NCBI GenBank assembly: GCA_964465915.1
Contig: CAYXMJ010000187.1
Span: forward strand, 1 to 5,883
Direction of reading: 5' to 3'
Length of the DNA: 5,883 nucleotides
DNA from: CAVPHV01 sp964465915
Lineage (GTDB): Bacteria; Actinomycetota; Acidimicrobiia; Spongiisociales; UBA5794
Shown here: in pieces, positions 5,820 to 5,883 of the stretch
Layout of the letters: the number at the start of each line of letters is the position of its first letter
Position numbering within the stretch: the first letter of the stretch is position 1
Program-made: the position numbers and the translations under genes
Notes under the pieces: generated by a model
The model's database searches: none
What the model saw: the letters and a program-made list of their open reading frames with translations, nothing else
What the model was told of the DNA's origin: nothing

Positions 5820-5849
5820 GTGACGGGCGCAACTACATCCACGTACCCT
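5820..5849 (+). promoter_or_regulatory. Candidate leaderless promoter for the right-edge gene
   Basis: GTGACG (5820-5825, similar to TTGACR) and TACCCT (5844-5849, TANNNT form) are separated by 18 bp. The T ending the -10 is followed by 7 nt and then the ATG at 5857, so the predicted first transcribed base is at or next to the A of the start codon. There is no Shine-Dalgarno between them (CTTGGCC), which agrees with a leaderless mRNA, a common arrangement in actinobacteria. Confidence 0.45.
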
Positions 5850-5856
5850 CTTGGCC

Positions 5857-5883
5857 ATGCAGAAGACCACCCTCGATCGGGTC
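5857..5883 (+). CDS. Start of an unidentified plus-strand gene cut by the window edge
   Basis: ATG at 5857 opens a frame reading MQKTTLDRV to the right edge. Only nine codons are visible, far too few to identify a family. Support comes from position: it is divergent from the transporter operon and lies exactly 7 nt after a TACCCT -10-like element with a plausible -35, suggesting a leaderless transcript. If real, it shares a gap of about 120 bp with the transporter gene and could be a neighbour under related control. Confidence 0.45.

Noticed and set aside
1..5883. Search for mobile elements, CRISPR arrays, toxin-antitoxin or defence genes
   Set aside because: No transposase or integrase motifs, no regularly spaced repeats, and no small toxin-antitoxin-like pairs were seen; all sizeable regions are accounted for by the annotated genes.

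Overview
The window is high-GC DNA with GTG starts, Shine-Dalgarno motifs and compact operons. Together with the style of the proteins (Thr-rich lipoprotein linker, PKD-type secreted protein, actinobacterial-looking osmoprotectant transporter), this suggests a Gram-positive actinobacterium, perhaps an Acidimicrobiia-like lineage. The taxonomic placement is inference from sequence style only.

Left part (1-1197, minus strand): a two-gene export cassette. A small lipoprotein with a Thr-rich linker (667-1197) is followed, with a 31-bp overlap, by a signal-peptide protein with a PKD-like WGDG segment (1-697). The C-terminus of the second protein runs off the left edge. A 125-bp divergent intergenic region (1198-1322) carries a perfect 17-bp operator-like palindrome. 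On its other side, plus strand, is a four-TM membrane protein of unknown function (1323-2156).

Middle (2157-2267): a convergent intergenic gap of about 110 bp holding two perfect inverted repeats, the stronger being an 11-bp stem. This is probably a bidirectional transcription end.

Right part (2268-5735, minus strand): a complete four-gene ABC importer of the OpuC/ProVWX/OsmVWYF (quaternary amine, osmoprotectant) type. Transcription order is ATPase with C-terminal CBS pair, permease 1, permease 2, then lipoprotein substrate-binding protein. The first three genes are joined by 4-bp GTGA overlaps. The binding-protein gene follows a 68-bp gap and has a strong Shine-Dalgarno of its own. The binding protein would capture the ligand outside the membrane, the two permeases form the channel, and the ATPase dimer powers uptake, with the CBS pair a probable regulatory module.

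Right edge (5736-5883): a divergent intergenic region, then the first nine codons of a plus-strand gene whose start sits 7 nt after a TANNNT -10 element, the geometry of a leaderless actinobacterial promoter. I see no defence system, mobile element, CRISPR, tRNA or rRNA. The content is mostly ordinary housekeeping or accessory transport, and the points worth a second look are modest.
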